NCBI RefSeq assembly: GCF_001573155.1
Contig: NZ_JRWG01000004.1
Location: forward strand, 186,001 to 250,000
DNA from: Aequorivita aquimaris
GTDB lineage: Bacteria; Bacteroidota; Bacteroidia; Flavobacteriales; Flavobacteriaceae
Length of the DNA: 64,000 nt
Direction of reading: 5' to 3'
The position numbers were made by a program, and so were the translations under genes. Below are positions 42,714 to 52,467 of this stretch, piece by piece. The stretch's first letter is position 1, and each line of letters begins with the position of its first letter. The notes under the pieces were generated by a model. That model had not been told where the DNA came from, made no database searches, and worked only from the letters and a program-made list of their open reading frames with translations.

Positions 42714-45700
42714 ATGTCCAAAACCACTCCCGAGCAAGCCTCAAAAATCGCCCAAGAATATTATAACATTTCAGCCGAAGCCTCAAAACTTGATGGCTAT
42801 GTCGATGAAAACTTTTTGCTGAAAACAGCTTCCGGGGAAAAATTTATTCTAAAAATTTCTTCCGAAGAAGATGGCGAGCAACAAGATTTTCAACTCCAAA
42901 TCCTGAAACATCTTTCGGAAAAAAAACTGGATGTTTCCCTTTCAGAAGTTGTCCCAAATAAAGCAGGAAACCCACTGACTCCCCTTGAAAAAAGCAGTAC
43001 TGCAAGAATATTGAGTTGGCTTCCCGGCAGGCTATGGGTAACCGTCAACCCCAAAACCGAATCCTTGCGAAACAGTTTGGGCGATGCCGCCGGAAGTTTG
43101 ACAAACGCTTTGCAGGATTTTAAACATCCCGCCGCCCACAGAAATCTGGACTGGGATTTGGCAAACTCAGCTTGGACCTCAAAACACAGCAATCGATTTT
43201 CCGGAAGGCAAAAGGAAATCGTACAGCATTTCCAAAATCGTTTTGCGGAAATTCAAAAGGAATACGGAACCCTTCCCAAAAGCATCGTCCACGCCGATGT
43301 AAACGATTACAACATTTTGGTCTCTGACGATTTGCGAAACCCGAAAGTTTCAGCTTTGATTGACTTTGGCGACGCAGTTTTTACCCAGACCGTCAACGAC
43401 CTCGCCATAGTTTTGGCCTATGCCGCCATGAACCTTCCCGACCCGCTTACAGCGGCTTTGGAAGTTGTAAAAGGGTATAACAAACACTACAAACTATCGG
43501 AAAACGAACTGCAATGTTTATATACTTTGGTCGGAATGCGCCTCGTTACCACCGTTACGAGCGCCTCCCTTAAAAAAGAGGAGTTTCCTGACGAGGAATA
43601 TTTCGTAATAAGCGAAAAACCTGCGTGGGATTTATTGGAAAAGTGGTTTCAAGTGAATGAAAACTTTGCCTATTATTCCTTTCGAAATACCTGTGGATAT
43701 CCGGCGCATCCCTTGGAAAAAAAGTTTGAAACTTGGGCAAAAAAGAATCAAATTTCTTTAAAAACAATGTTCCCGACAATTGCTTCGCAAAAGGTTGTAA
43801 ATCTCGATATGAGCGTGGGCAGCACGCTTCTCGGCAATCTTTCGGAATACAACGACCCCGAGGTTTCCGAATTCAAATTAAAGCAATTTCAAAAGCACCA
43901 CCCACAAACCATTTTGCTCAACGGATACTTGGAAACACGTCCTTTCTACACCACCGCAGCATTTAAAAGTGAGGGCAACAACGGCCCGCAATACCGCACC
44001 GTCCATTTGGGAACCGATTTTTGGGTGCCCGCCCAAACCCCTGTTCACGCTCCCTTCGAGGGCGTCGTAAAAATAATACACCACAACAATTATGATAAGG
44101 ATTACGGGCCGATGCTCATTTTGGAACACGTTTTTGAAGGGGAAAAATTCTTTTCACTCTATGGCCACTTAACGCTTTCTTCACTTGATATTCTCAAAGT
44201 GGGACAAACCGTCAAACAGGGCGACCTCATCGCTTATATTGGCGCCCCAAATGAAAACGGCAATTGGGCGCCGCACCTTCACTTTCAGCTTATCTTGGAT
44301 TTATTGGAAAACAATGAAAACTTCAATGGCGTGGCTTTGCCCTCAAAAGTTGAAGTTTGGAAAAGCATCTGCCCAGACCCAAATTTTATTTTTGAAGAGG
44401 AATTAGAAACCGTCGAAACAAAGAATTCAGAAGAAAAAATGATTCGTTTCAGAAAAGAGCACCTCGGAAAAGGCTTGAGTCTTTCCTATGATAAACCGTT
44501 GCACATCGTGCGCGGCGAAGGGGTTTATTTGATTGATATTGAAGGCCGAAAATATTTGGACACGGTAAACAACGTAAACCACGTTGGCCATCAGCATCCA
44601 AAAGTAGTTGCAGCCGGACAACGGCAAATGGCGGTTTTGAATACCAATACACGCTATCTGCACGAAGAAATTATCGCTTACGCGGAAGCATTGCTGAAAA
44701 AATTACCGCCGCATTTGTCCGTAATCCACATTGTAAATTCGGGCAGCGAGGCCAATGAACTCGCCCTGCGAATGGCAAAAACCGTAACGGGCAAGAAGGA
44801 TGTTTTGGCAATAGAAGTGGGCTACCACGGCAACACGAATGCCGTGATGGACGTGAGCTCCTATAAATTTGAAGGGAAAGGCGGTTTCCCAAAACCCGAA
44901 ACAACACACATTTTACCTTTGCCGGATTCCTTCCGTGGGAAATATATCGGAGAAAATTGCGGGATTGATTACGCAAATCACGCCGCGGAAATCATTCAGA
45001 ATTTAGAAGTCGAAGGAAAAGAAATTGCAGGGTTTATCGGAGAAACTATGATTAGTTGTGGCGGACAGATTGTTCCCCCGAAAAACTATTTCAAAGAAAT
45101 TTACAAACACGTTCGCGAAGCCGGCGGCATCTGCATTGCCGATGAAGTACAAACAGGTTTTGGCAGAATGGGGAAAACCTTTTGGGCCTTTGAGCTTTAC
45201 GACGTACAGCCGGATATTGTAACGATGGGCAAACCTGCCGGAAATGGGCATCCGTTGGCTGTAGTTGCTTGCACAAAAGAAGTTGCAGAAAAATTCAATA
45301 CAGGAATGGAGTATTTCAACACCTTTGGCGGCAATCCTGTTTCCTGCGCCATCGGCCGAACGGTTTTGGAGGTTATTGAAGAAGAAGACCTGCAGCAAAA
45401 TGCTTTGGAAGTTGGCAGTTTCTTAATTGCCGAATTGAAAAAGCTTCAAAAGCAATTCCCAATTATCGGCGACGTACGCGGCGAAGGGTTGTTTTTGGGA
45501 TTTGAACTGAATGATTCAGAAAAAAATCCATTGCCCGAACACGCTTCCTATCTGGCAAACAGAATGAAACAGCTCGGTATTTTGATGAGCATTGACGGCC
45601 CGGAACACAACGTTCTGAAAATAAAACCGCCGATGGTTTTCAGCAAAGAGAATGCGGAGGAACTTCTTTACAGATTACATACCGTTTTTGGGGAGGATTT

Positions 45701-45719
45701 TATGGTTCCTTCTTTTTAA
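42714..45719 (+). CDS. Trifunctional fusion: APH kinase - M23 peptidase - class III aminotransferase
   Basis: 1001 residues in one uninterrupted frame. Residues 1-about 340: aminoglycoside/choline phosphotransferase fold with catalytic loop H193-A-D195...N200 and D217-F-G. About 400-545: M23 metallopeptidase with the HLGTD pair (H431, D435) and HLH (H521, H523). About 570-1000: class III PLP aminotransferase with [29 protein letters not shown] and Lys840 in [10 protein letters not shown]. In vertebrates, separate homologues of the two end domains act on hydroxylysine (kinase) and phosphohydroxylysine/phosphoethanolamine (phospho-lyase). A linked amine-phosphorylation and elimination pathway is therefore an inference. 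The middle peptidase is unexplained. Confidence 0.92.
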   Translation: MSKTTPEQASKIAQEYYNISAEASKLDGYVDENFLLKTASGEKFILKISSEEDGEQQDFQLQILKHLSEKKLDVSLSEVVPNKAGNPLTPLEKSSTARILSWLPGRLWVTVNPKTESLRNSLGDAAGSLTNALQDFKHPAAHRNLDWDLANSAWTSKHSNRFSGRQKEIVQHFQNRFAEIQKEYGTLPKSIVHADVNDYNILVSDDLRNPKVSALIDFGDAVFTQTVNDLAIVLAYAAMNLPDPLTAALEVVKGYNKHYKLSENELQCLYTLVGMRLVTTVTSASLKKEEFPDEEYFVISEKPAWDLLEKWFQVNENFAYYSFRNTCGYPAHPLEKKFETWAKKNQISLKTMFPTIASQKVVNLDMSVGSTLLGNLSEYNDPEVSEFKLKQFQKHHPQTILLNGYLETRPFYTTAAFKSEGNNGPQYRTVHLGTDFWVPAQTPVHAPFEGVVKIIHHNNYDKDYGPMLILEHVFEGEKFFSLYGHLTLSSLDILKVGQTVKQGDLIAYIGAPNENGNWAPHLHFQLILDLLENNENFNGVALPSKVEVWKSICPDPNFIFEEELETVETKNSEEKMIRFRKEHLGKGLSLSYDKPLHIVRGEGVYLIDIEGRKYLDTVNNVNHVGHQHPKVVAAGQRQMAVLNTNTRYLHEEIIAYAEALLKKLPPHLSVIHIVNSGSEANELALRMAKTVTGKKDVLAIEVGYHGNTNAVMDVSSYKFEGKGGFPKPETTHILPLPDSFRGKYIGENCGIDYANHAAEIIQNLEVEGKEIAGFIGETMISCGGQIVPPKNYFKEIYKHVREAGGICIADEVQTGFGRMGKTFWAFELYDVQPDIVTMGKPAGNGHPLAVVACTKEVAEKFNTGMEYFNTFGGNPVSCAIGRTVLEVIEEEDLQQNALEVGSFLIAELKKLQKQFPIIGDVRGEGLFLGFELNDSEKNPLPEHASYLANRMKQLGILMSIDGPEHNVLKIKPPMVFSKENAEELLYRLHTVFGEDFMVPSF

Positions 45720-45731
45720 TTTCAACCAGCT

Positions 45732-45791
45732 CTTTGCGAACTCTGCGACTTTGCGGTAAATTATCACCGCAGAGGCGCGGAGAACGCAAAG
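45732..45791. repeat. 26-bp imperfect inverted repeat with ~9-bp periodicity
   Basis: Arms 45732-45757 and 45766-45791 match at 21 of 26 positions around an 8-nt loop. Each arm is built of CTTTGCG/CTCTGCG-like units (right arm CGCAGAGG, CGCGGAGA, CGCAAAGG). It lies between convergent genes and could end both transcripts. The motif type is, from memory, widely dispersed in bacterial intergenic DNA. Confidence 0.7.
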
Positions 45792-45794
45792 GGG

Positions 45795-46829
45795 TTACGA
45801 GTCTTTCTTCTTTATCAAAAAAGCATACGGCTCCATTCCTTTGGTATGCTGGAAAATGACCTTTAAAACCCCGATGAGCGGAAGGGCGATGATGGCACCC
45901 ACCATCCCCCAAAGCACGGAGAAAAGAATAACGCCGAACACCGTGACGAACGGGTTTAATTCAATTTCATCGCCAATAATCCACGGCGTTAAAATATAGT
46001 TCTCCACCAATTGCGCCGCGGAAATCACGCCAATCACGATTAACGCTGGCGTAGTGCCGGCGTACAAATAGGAAAGGATTACCGCAATACCGCCACCGAT
46101 AATATTTCCCACATAAGGAATGATGGAAAAAAGTGCCGCAAACAATGCCAAGAAAAGTGCGTATGGCACCGATCCCAAGGTAAATCCGAGGTAATATATT
46201 CCGAAAAGGAAAACCATAATCTTCCCTTTTCCCAATAGATAATTATTGATGATTTTTTTTGAATCGCTTAAAACCAAACCCATCGCCGAGGAATTTGAAA
46301 CCAGTTTTTTAAAGAATTTGATAAACATATTCCGCTGCATCAACAAGAGAATGATATACACAAAAATGATAAGCGACTGTGACAATAAATTCATTACCGA
46401 CGAAAGGAAGGCAGTGCCAAAACTCTCGGCTTTTTGAATCAATCTTTTGTTGTTTTCAAAGTAATCTTTATAGTCCCAATTTAGGGTTTGGTTTGCCCAT
46501 TCAGAAAGAGTATTGAGTTTTTCGGTTGCCTTTTCCTTAATGGTAGGCCAGTCATTAGCCATTGTATTTATTTGTGAAGTGATAAGCCACGCAAGCAGGC
46601 TAAAAATTACGACCATCAACAAAACGGAAAGGGAGATTGCCAACCAATTTGGAACGCCCCATTTCTTTAGTTTTTCGGTGGGCCCGTCCAATAAAATAGC
46701 TATTATGGCCGCCACGAGCAAAGGCAGCAAAAGACCGGAGCCTATATACAATATCGCTAAAATACCGCCCACAATCAAGAAGGCTATTATAAGATATGTG
46801 CCGGAAATTTCTATTTTGGAAGTGCTCAA
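45795..46829 (-). CDS. AI-2E family transporter (PerM-like)
   Basis: 344 residues from a TTG at 46829; no in-frame ATG precedes the first membrane helix, so the start is uncertain. About eight membrane helices with the family stretches PLLVAAIIAILLDGPTEKLKKWGVP, IPYVGNIIGGGIAVILSYLY and NPFVTVFGVILFSVLWGMVGAIIALPLIGVLKVI. Members export small molecules, the autoinducer AI-2 in E. coli or sodium and protons in others. No AI-2 synthase (luxS) is seen here. Substrate unknown. Confidence 0.88.
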   Translation of the reverse strand: MSTSKIEISGTYLIIAFLIVGGILAILYIGSGLLLPLLVAAIIAILLDGPTEKLKKWGVPNWLAISLSVLLMVVIFSLLAWLITSQINTMANDWPTIKEKATEKLNTLSEWANQTLNWDYKDYFENNKRLIQKAESFGTAFLSSVMNLLSQSLIIFVYIILLLMQRNMFIKFFKKLVSNSSAMGLVLSDSKKIINNYLLGKGKIMVFLFGIYYLGFTLGSVPYALFLALFAALFSIIPYVGNIIGGGIAVILSYLYAGTTPALIVIGVISAAQLVENYILTPWIIGDEIELNPFVTVFGVILFSVLWGMVGAIIALPLIGVLKVIFQHTKGMEPYAFLIKKKDS

Positions 46830-46963
46830 GAGATTCAGTTTTGGTTTGATGTGGGTTTGTGTTGAAATAAAGTTAGCTGAAATTTTTAAAAATGATTTGA
46901 TTGCGAGCTATTTTAAACAATTCACTTTAAAAATAGATTTATCTTTAGTGAAACTTTCCGATT

Positions 46964-47392
46964 ATGAAAAAACTTCTTCCTTTACTATTTTTAATCTTAA
47001 CGCTTCAAGCTTTTTCCCAAACTGAAACCGCTGATAAAAAGGCTATTCTTTCCGTTTTGAAATCACAGGAAAACGCCTGGAACCAAAATGACCTTGAAGG
47101 CTTTATGCAAGGCTATTGGAAAAGTGATTCCCTGAAATTTTACGGTAGCAAAGGGGTTACAAACGGGTGGCAAAAAACGTTGGACAACTATAAAAAAGGA
47201 TATCCTTCAAAAGAATATACCGGGACCTTAACTTTCACTATCGACGCGATTACCAAAATTGAAGACAATTCGTATTACGTAATGGGCCAATTTCACTTGG
47301 TTCGTGATGCGGGCAATGCGAACGGAGTTTTCCTTATTATTTTCAGAAAAATTGACGGAGAGTGGAAGATTATTGCAGATTTGAGTTGTTAG
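46964..47392 (+). CDS. Secreted DUF4440 / NTF2-like protein
   Basis: 142 residues with a signal peptide (ends QAFSQ). The mature chain matches the NTF2-like DUF4440 layout: AILSVLKSQENAWNQNDLEGFMQGYWKSDSLKF, GWQKTLDNYKKGYP, then antiparallel strands and a C-terminal VFLIIFRKIDGEWKIIADLSC. Such small cone-shaped domains bind or turn over small ligands; ligand unknown. It converges with the photolyase gene, leaving 2 nt between the stops. Confidence 0.82.
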   Translation: MKKLLPLLFLILTLQAFSQTETADKKAILSVLKSQENAWNQNDLEGFMQGYWKSDSLKFYGSKGVTNGWQKTLDNYKKGYPSKEYTGTLTFTIDAITKIEDNSYYVMGQFHLVRDAGNANGVFLIIFRKIDGEWKIIADLSC

Positions 47393-47394
47393 TT

Positions 47395-48930
47395 TTAGAA
47401 AGCATCAGGGTTCGCAATTATTTTTTTTGCTCTGTTTAAATGTGCTTCCAGCGTTTCTGGTTTCATTTTCTCCAATAAGCTCATCATCATATTCATCCGT
47501 TGGTTATTTTTAAAGTGTTCCCGTTTCTCACTTAAAAAATTCCAGTACAGCGAGTTGAACGGACAGCTTTCTTCGCCCGTTTTTTTGTTTACGTCATATT
47601 TACAGCTCTTGCAGTAATTGCCCATTTTGTTGATGTAACTTCCACTGGAAATGTAGGGTTTGGTCGCCACTATTCCGCCATCGGCATATTGGCTCATCCC
47701 GCGTGTGTTGGGCATTTCGACCCATTCAATGGCATCAATATAGATTCCCAGATACCACGCATCTACGTCATTGGGATGCACTTGGGCGAGCAGTGCAAAA
47801 TTACCCGTTACCATTAATCGCTGGATATGATGGGCATAGGCGTGCTCCAAACTCTGGGATATGGCGTGGTGCAGGCAGTTCATTTTTGTTTGGGCCGTCC
47901 AATAAAAATCCGGCAGTTTGTTTTGGTTGTCCAATTTATTGGAGCGGCGATAGCCGGGCATTTTCATCCAATAAATACCGCGCATATACTCACGCCAGCC
48001 TAAAATCTGTCGCACAAAACCCTCCACTTGCGAAATGTCAATTTCAGATTTTCTATCGTAATAGGTTTCCAAAACCTTATCGATCACTTCTTGGGGCGAA
48101 AGCATCTTGGTATTCATTGAAAAGGAAAGCCGCGAGTGGAACAGATACGGCTCGTCTGTATGCAGCGCATCTTGGTAATCGCCGAAATGCATCAAAAGGT
48201 TTTCGCAGAAATAGTTGAGCACTTTTAAACTATCCGGCCGGGAAGTGGGCCAATTAAAGGCGGTGGCATCTAAGGTGCCGATGGTTTTTATCTCCTGCTT
48301 TTCAATCTGTTCCAAAATTTTTGAAACATCCTTTCGGAAGCCTTTTTCGTGCGGAATTTCAGGTTTTTCGGTCCATTTTTTTCGGTTGCTTTTGTCGAAA
48401 TTCCATTTGCCGCCTTCGGGTTGCGAATCGTTCTGCATCAATATTTCGTGTTTTTTCCGCATATTTCGATAAAAATATTCCATCGTCAATTCCTTCTTTC
48501 CCTCGTAAAACTCGGCCATTTCAGTTCGGGTAGTGTAGAAATGTTCAGTGTCGAAAGCTTCGGTTTCAATTTCAATATTTTTACAGAAATCCTTCAATTG
48601 TTCGTCCAATCGGTACTCGTCGGGAAGCTGGTATTCAAATTTTTCAATGCTGTGCTTTTCAATTAAATCCCGCAGGTTTTCAACCAAATGCTGCTTATTT
48701 CCCTCGGAATCAATTTCATAATAAATTATTTGGTGACCGTTGCTTTTGAGGTGTTCGTAGAAATTCCGCATCGCAGCAAAAAAGCCGATTACCTTTTGGA
48801 TATGATGATATGCATAATCGGTTTCCTGCCGCATTTCAGCCATAAAATACAAGGTGTCCTTTTCAGTTTTTGAATACCAGGAATGTTTATGGTTTAATTG
48901 ATCGCCGAGGATAAGCCGTAGTTTTTTCAT
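47395..48930 (-). CDS. FeS-containing (6-4)-type photolyase/cryptochrome (FeS-BCP)
   Basis: 511 residues. Opening LRLILGDQLNHKHSWY and the FAD-binding C-terminal half are of the prokaryotic FeS-BCP clade, which repairs (6-4) photoproducts using light. Four cysteines at 352, 440, 443 and 456 have the same spacing as those that bind the 4Fe-4S cluster in Agrobacterium PhrB (350, 438, 441, 454, from memory). The cry-DASH gene lies 12 nt upstream on the same strand, so the two are cotranscribed. Confidence 0.93.
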   Translation of the reverse strand: MKKLRLILGDQLNHKHSWYSKTEKDTLYFMAEMRQETDYAYHHIQKVIGFFAAMRNFYEHLKSNGHQIIYYEIDSEGNKQHLVENLRDLIEKHSIEKFEYQLPDEYRLDEQLKDFCKNIEIETEAFDTEHFYTTRTEMAEFYEGKKELTMEYFYRNMRKKHEILMQNDSQPEGGKWNFDKSNRKKWTEKPEIPHEKGFRKDVSKILEQIEKQEIKTIGTLDATAFNWPTSRPDSLKVLNYFCENLLMHFGDYQDALHTDEPYLFHSRLSFSMNTKMLSPQEVIDKVLETYYDRKSEIDISQVEGFVRQILGWREYMRGIYWMKMPGYRRSNKLDNQNKLPDFYWTAQTKMNCLHHAISQSLEHAYAHHIQRLMVTGNFALLAQVHPNDVDAWYLGIYIDAIEWVEMPNTRGMSQYADGGIVATKPYISSGSYINKMGNYCKSCKYDVNKKTGEESCPFNSLYWNFLSEKREHFKNNQRMNMMMSLLEKMKPETLEAHLNRAKKIIANPDAF

Positions 48931-48942
48931 TGCATTTTTATA

Positions 48943-50253
48943 TTAAAAATCCTTTAGCCATGTTTTTTGATATTCCCCGCCCGGGTCATACCGCTCCGCC
49001 TGTTTTTGAATGTTGAACTTCCGGTCGCGCGGATCGTTGCCCACGCCGCTGTTATACATCCAGTTGCCCCAATTGCTGTGCACATCATAATCTATGAGCA
49101 TACTTTCAAAATACGCCGCGCCGATGCGCCAGTCCTGCAACAATTCCTTGGCCCAAAAACTGTTCACGTTTTGGCGGCCGCGGTTGCTCATAAAACCTGT
49201 GGCAGCAATTTCATTCATATTTGCGTTTACGAAAGGTTCATCCGTTTCGCCTTCAGTCCATTTTTTAAAAACTTCGGGTTCGTTTTTCCAATCCAAATTC
49301 CTTTTTGAAATTCCATTTAACTGAAAAATTTTGGAACCGTGCTTCAGGGAAATATATTTAAAATAATCGCGCCACAGCAGTTCAAAGATCAGCCAATATG
49401 TGCTTTGGTTTGCGACAACTTCACGCTCGAACTTTTTCACTTCAGCATAAATAAACGTCGGGGAAATACTGCCATTGGCAAGCCAAGCGGAGAATTTGGA
49501 ACTGTACTCAGTGCCCAACATTCCATTTCTGGTTTCCTTATAGTTTTTTAGGTTCTGCGTTTTCCAAAAATAGTGCTGCAAACGTTCTTCCGCGGCTTCC
49601 TCGCCACCTTGGAAGGGAAATGCCGAGCGTGCATCAATCTCAAAATCCGCCAATCCCAAATCGGTTAAACCCGGAATTTCCGTGCTGTGTTCCACAAGAT
49701 TGCTTTCTGGCTGAACTTTAGGATACTCCGCATATTTTCTGACTTCGGCTTTGGCTTCCACTCTTTTTCTGAAATCGGTAAAAACTTCAGGGATTTCCGA
49801 AAAATGTGAAAAGGGAATTTCCGCAGGATGAAAGAGAAATTGGTCATAGGTTTCTATGAAATTGCAATCGGGCAAAGCTGCCTTTATTTTTTGTGAAACC
49901 GAAACTTCCTCACTGGTCCATTCCCGCTGACAATAAATAGTATCGATTTTATATTTTTTGACAATTTTCGAAAAAATAACTTCCGGTTTTTCGTGAAAGA
50001 CCAACAGCGTAATATTGTAGCTTTGAAGATTCTTCCGAAGATTTTCAACGGTTTCAATCAAAAATTTGGCGCGGAATTTTTCAGTTTTTTTAAAACCGTA
50101 CTTAGTTTCCGCGAAATGCCGTGGATCAAAACAATAAGCCGCAACCGTTCTTTCATTTTCAGCTAAAGTCTGCAGCAGCGAATGATTGTCGCGCAGGCGA
50201 AGGTCTTTGGTGAACCAAACTAAGGCTGTGGATTGCTTTTGTTTTTCTGGCAT
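48943..50253 (-). CDS. Cryptochrome/photolyase, DASH type
   Basis: 436 residues. N-terminal antenna domain ([19 protein letters not shown]), then the FAD-binding region with [24 protein letters not shown] and the C-terminal [55 protein letters not shown] typical of cry-DASH. These repair CPD lesions in single-stranded DNA and may sense light. Its start overlaps the DUF2256 gene by 34 nt in a different frame. Confidence 0.94.
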   Translation of the reverse strand: MPEKQKQSTALVWFTKDLRLRDNHSLLQTLAENERTVAAYCFDPRHFAETKYGFKKTEKFRAKFLIETVENLRKNLQSYNITLLVFHEKPEVIFSKIVKKYKIDTIYCQREWTSEEVSVSQKIKAALPDCNFIETYDQFLFHPAEIPFSHFSEIPEVFTDFRKRVEAKAEVRKYAEYPKVQPESNLVEHSTEIPGLTDLGLADFEIDARSAFPFQGGEEAAEERLQHYFWKTQNLKNYKETRNGMLGTEYSSKFSAWLANGSISPTFIYAEVKKFEREVVANQSTYWLIFELLWRDYFKYISLKHGSKIFQLNGISKRNLDWKNEPEVFKKWTEGETDEPFVNANMNEIAATGFMSNRGRQNVNSFWAKELLQDWRIGAAYFESMLIDYDVHSNWGNWMYNSGVGNDPRDRKFNIQKQAERYDPGGEYQKTWLKDF

Positions 50254-50366
50254 TTTTTACTGCAATATACCACGTTTTCCCAATCCCGCTCCCATTTTTT
50301 CCGCCAGGTAAAAGGGCGCCTACAAATAGGGCAAATTTTCTGCGGAAGATCGGCTTTCTTTTTCAT
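50220..50366 (-). CDS. DUF2256 zinc-finger-like mini-protein
   Basis: 48 residues beginning [19 protein letters not shown], then [20 protein letters not shown]. Four cysteines as C-x-x-C and C-x-x-x-C predict a small metal knuckle. DUF2256 proteins lie next to cryptochrome/photolyase genes in many bacteria. The gene is often missed because of its size; it overlaps the cry-DASH start by 34 nt and begins 3 nt after the upstream hydrolase stop. It may supply or assist the photolyases, but no mechanism is known to me. Confidence 0.9.
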   Translation of the reverse strand: MKKKADLPQKICPICRRPFTWRKKWERDWENVVYCSKKCQKNKSNPQP

Positions 50367-50369
50367 GGG

Positions 50370-51365
50370 TCAATTTCCTTTGATTCGCGTCCAAAGATCG
50401 GCCAATATTTTTTTAGCATCGCGGGTATCTTTTTCCTCTTCGGTAACGGTCACTTCATTTCCAGTTTTTTCGATTCGAAAACTGAACGCATACTTTTTCG
50501 CTTGCGGATCAACGCTCATCATCCCGAAACGCAGATCGTTTAAATAAATTCCCTCTTCCTTTTCAGAAACCGTGTACCAACCCTGTGTAATTTTTATCAG
50601 GCGTTGCACTTTGTCGTATTCCTTTAAATCGCCAAGGGCTTCGTGATTCTTCGGATGCCGATAAAACCGAATCGGTTTTGTATCGAAAAAAGAACAATCG
50701 CCTATCAAAAAAGCATCGTCGGTTTCCACATTTGCGGTCCATAAAATCGAGTTCAGCGGACTGGGTTTTGTTTCCAATGCGGAATAGGGAATGTTTTGCT
50801 TTTTCAATGCAGCTTCAAATTTGGAATATGTTATTCCCTTCAGAATTATTGTAAGCAACATATAGGCACTGCTGATGATCAAACCGAGGTTATTGAATCT
50901 TCTCCTTTTAATGCTTCCCCTTTTTTGAAGCATCGCCAATATCAGAAACACCAAAAATGGCAGCGTATAAAGCGGATCGATTACAAAAATATTTTTGTAA
51001 GCCAAGCGAAGATCCGACGGCCAAAAGAGCTGTGTGCCCCAAGTAGTATGCGCGTCGAGCAACGGATGCGTGACGAAACACAGAAACCAAAACCACGACC
51101 ATTCCTTTAAACTCGCCCGTTTATCCCAAAGGGAAAGCAGCCACCCAAAAAGCAATCCGAAAACTACTGCAAAAACAATGGAATGGGTAAACCCACGGTG
51201 GATTTCCAAAGCGGTTACGGTATCGGTGAAATGGCTTGAAAGCACGTCCAAATCTGGAATTGTCCCCGCAATAGCGCCCAAGGCCATGGCTTTGTTACCA
51301 ATCTTTTTACCTAGAACCGCTTCGCCCACGGCAGCACCCAAAACAATCTGCGTTACTGAATCCAT
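50370..51365 (-). CDS. Membrane-bound YdjM/DUF457-like metal-dependent hydrolase
   Basis: 331 residues. N-terminal signature MDSVTQIVLGAAVGEAVLGKKIGNKAMALGAIAGTIPDLDV, then EIHRGFTHSIVFA and CFVTHPLLDAHTTWGTQLFWP, which supply conserved His and Asp residues for metal binding; four or five membrane helices follow. The C-terminal third is soluble (FYRHPKNHEALGDL). The family is linked to LexA-regulated YdjM in E. coli, but the substrate is unknown. It is the first gene of the photolyase block, with a 3-nt gap to DUF2256. Confidence 0.88.
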   Translation of the reverse strand: MDSVTQIVLGAAVGEAVLGKKIGNKAMALGAIAGTIPDLDVLSSHFTDTVTALEIHRGFTHSIVFAVVFGLLFGWLLSLWDKRASLKEWSWFWFLCFVTHPLLDAHTTWGTQLFWPSDLRLAYKNIFVIDPLYTLPFLVFLILAMLQKRGSIKRRRFNNLGLIISSAYMLLTIILKGITYSKFEAALKKQNIPYSALETKPSPLNSILWTANVETDDAFLIGDCSFFDTKPIRFYRHPKNHEALGDLKEYDKVQRLIKITQGWYTVSEKEEGIYLNDLRFGMMSVDPQAKKYAFSFRIEKTGNEVTVTEEEKDTRDAKKILADLWTRIKGN

Positions 51366-51414
51366 TCGGAAATACCTTTCATTTGAAAAACCGTGAAAAT
51401 ACGTACTTCTTCAA

Positions 51415-51448
51415 AATAAAAAAAGGATGCTTTTTAAAACATCCTTTT
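51415..51448 (-). terminator. Terminator for the duplicated-domain secreted protein gene
   Basis: AAAAGGATG (51421-51429) pairs with CATCCTTTT (51440-51448). On the minus strand it follows the stop at 51472 and runs into a T-rich tail. Confidence 0.8.
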
Positions 51449-51471
51449 CTAAATATTTCAATTCTGAATTT

Positions 51472-52296
51472 CTATTTCGAAAGTTCAGCCACTAAAGTAT
51501 AAGCCGAATCACCGTGGACTCCAGTAAAATATTTGTTCCATTTTTTACCTCTTTGTTTTCCTATATCTCCCGGCCACGCTTGGCCAATTAATTCACTATT
51601 TTTATCAAACATTTTTTCCATGTCGCACATTGAATCTACAAAAAAAGCTTCCACAAACTCAGTTTTGTCGCTTCCCCAAGCGTGAACATTTGGATAATAG
51701 CCTTTTATATAATCGTTTTTAGAAAGAACCTTCGACATATTTTCGGCACGCATTTCATTGAATTCCTTTTGGGAACCATCTTCAGGGAATGTAAAGTAGG
51801 TTCGGCGAATATATAGTACCAAATCTTTCGAATTATTCTGTGGAATCAATTTAGCGCCATCCAGAGGAGCGTAAATTTCGTCAGAATGGTTTACGGAAAA
51901 ATAACTATCTCGATTTTTGAAAAAATTTCCGCGTGCTTTTTCGTCAGGCCAAGCTTGCATTGCGAGCTCCTCAGAACGTTCCGCTGCTTTTTCCATTGCT
52001 TCCCACGATGGGTAAGTCTGTACATAAAGCACTTCGGTATTGTCTGGGGAAAAAAGATGGGTGTAATAGGAGGCCGAGGTAATGTGTTCATTCTTGGCAA
52101 CTACTTTTTGCAAATATTCCTTCTCTACAGCTTTCCAATCGTCCATATTGAAATCTTCTTTATCCATATTCCAATGCATGGTTGTAACGGAAAGATACTT
52201 TGGTCGATTTGCTTCACTTTGAGCAAAAACACTAAAATTCAATAACAACATTATTGATGTTATTGCAATAAACTTAAGGTTGGTGGTTGTTTTCAT
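51472..52296 (-). CDS. Secreted protein with two ferredoxin-like (NIPSNAP/ABM-like) halves
   Basis: 274 residues with a signal peptide (SVFAQ). Two similar halves are visible: one with Y-V-Q-T-Y-P-S-W-E-A-M-E-K and ELAMQAWPDEKARGNFFK, the other with VEAFFVDSMCDMEKMFDK and ELIGQAWPGDIGKQRGKKW. Each fits a dimeric alpha-beta barrel half, so the chain may form its own pseudo-dimer. I do not recognise an assigned function. It stands alone with its own terminator. Confidence 0.72.
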   Translation of the reverse strand: MKTTTNLKFIAITSIMLLLNFSVFAQSEANRPKYLSVTTMHWNMDKEDFNMDDWKAVEKEYLQKVVAKNEHITSASYYTHLFSPDNTEVLYVQTYPSWEAMEKAAERSEELAMQAWPDEKARGNFFKNRDSYFSVNHSDEIYAPLDGAKLIPQNNSKDLVLYIRRTYFTFPEDGSQKEFNEMRAENMSKVLSKNDYIKGYYPNVHAWGSDKTEFVEAFFVDSMCDMEKMFDKNSELIGQAWPGDIGKQRGKKWNKYFTGVHGDSAYTLVAELSK

Positions 52297-52467
52297 AATC
52301 CCATAAAATTAAATTAGTATAAATATTAAAATTGATTACTATTTTAAATTTTGGGGCAAGTGAGGAAAGTAAAAAAGCTAAAGTGAAGAATCCATAAGGA
52401 ATAAAGCTTTTATAAAAGTAAAGAAAAAATAATTATAATTGACTGTTTTTCTGATAATTATAAAAAA

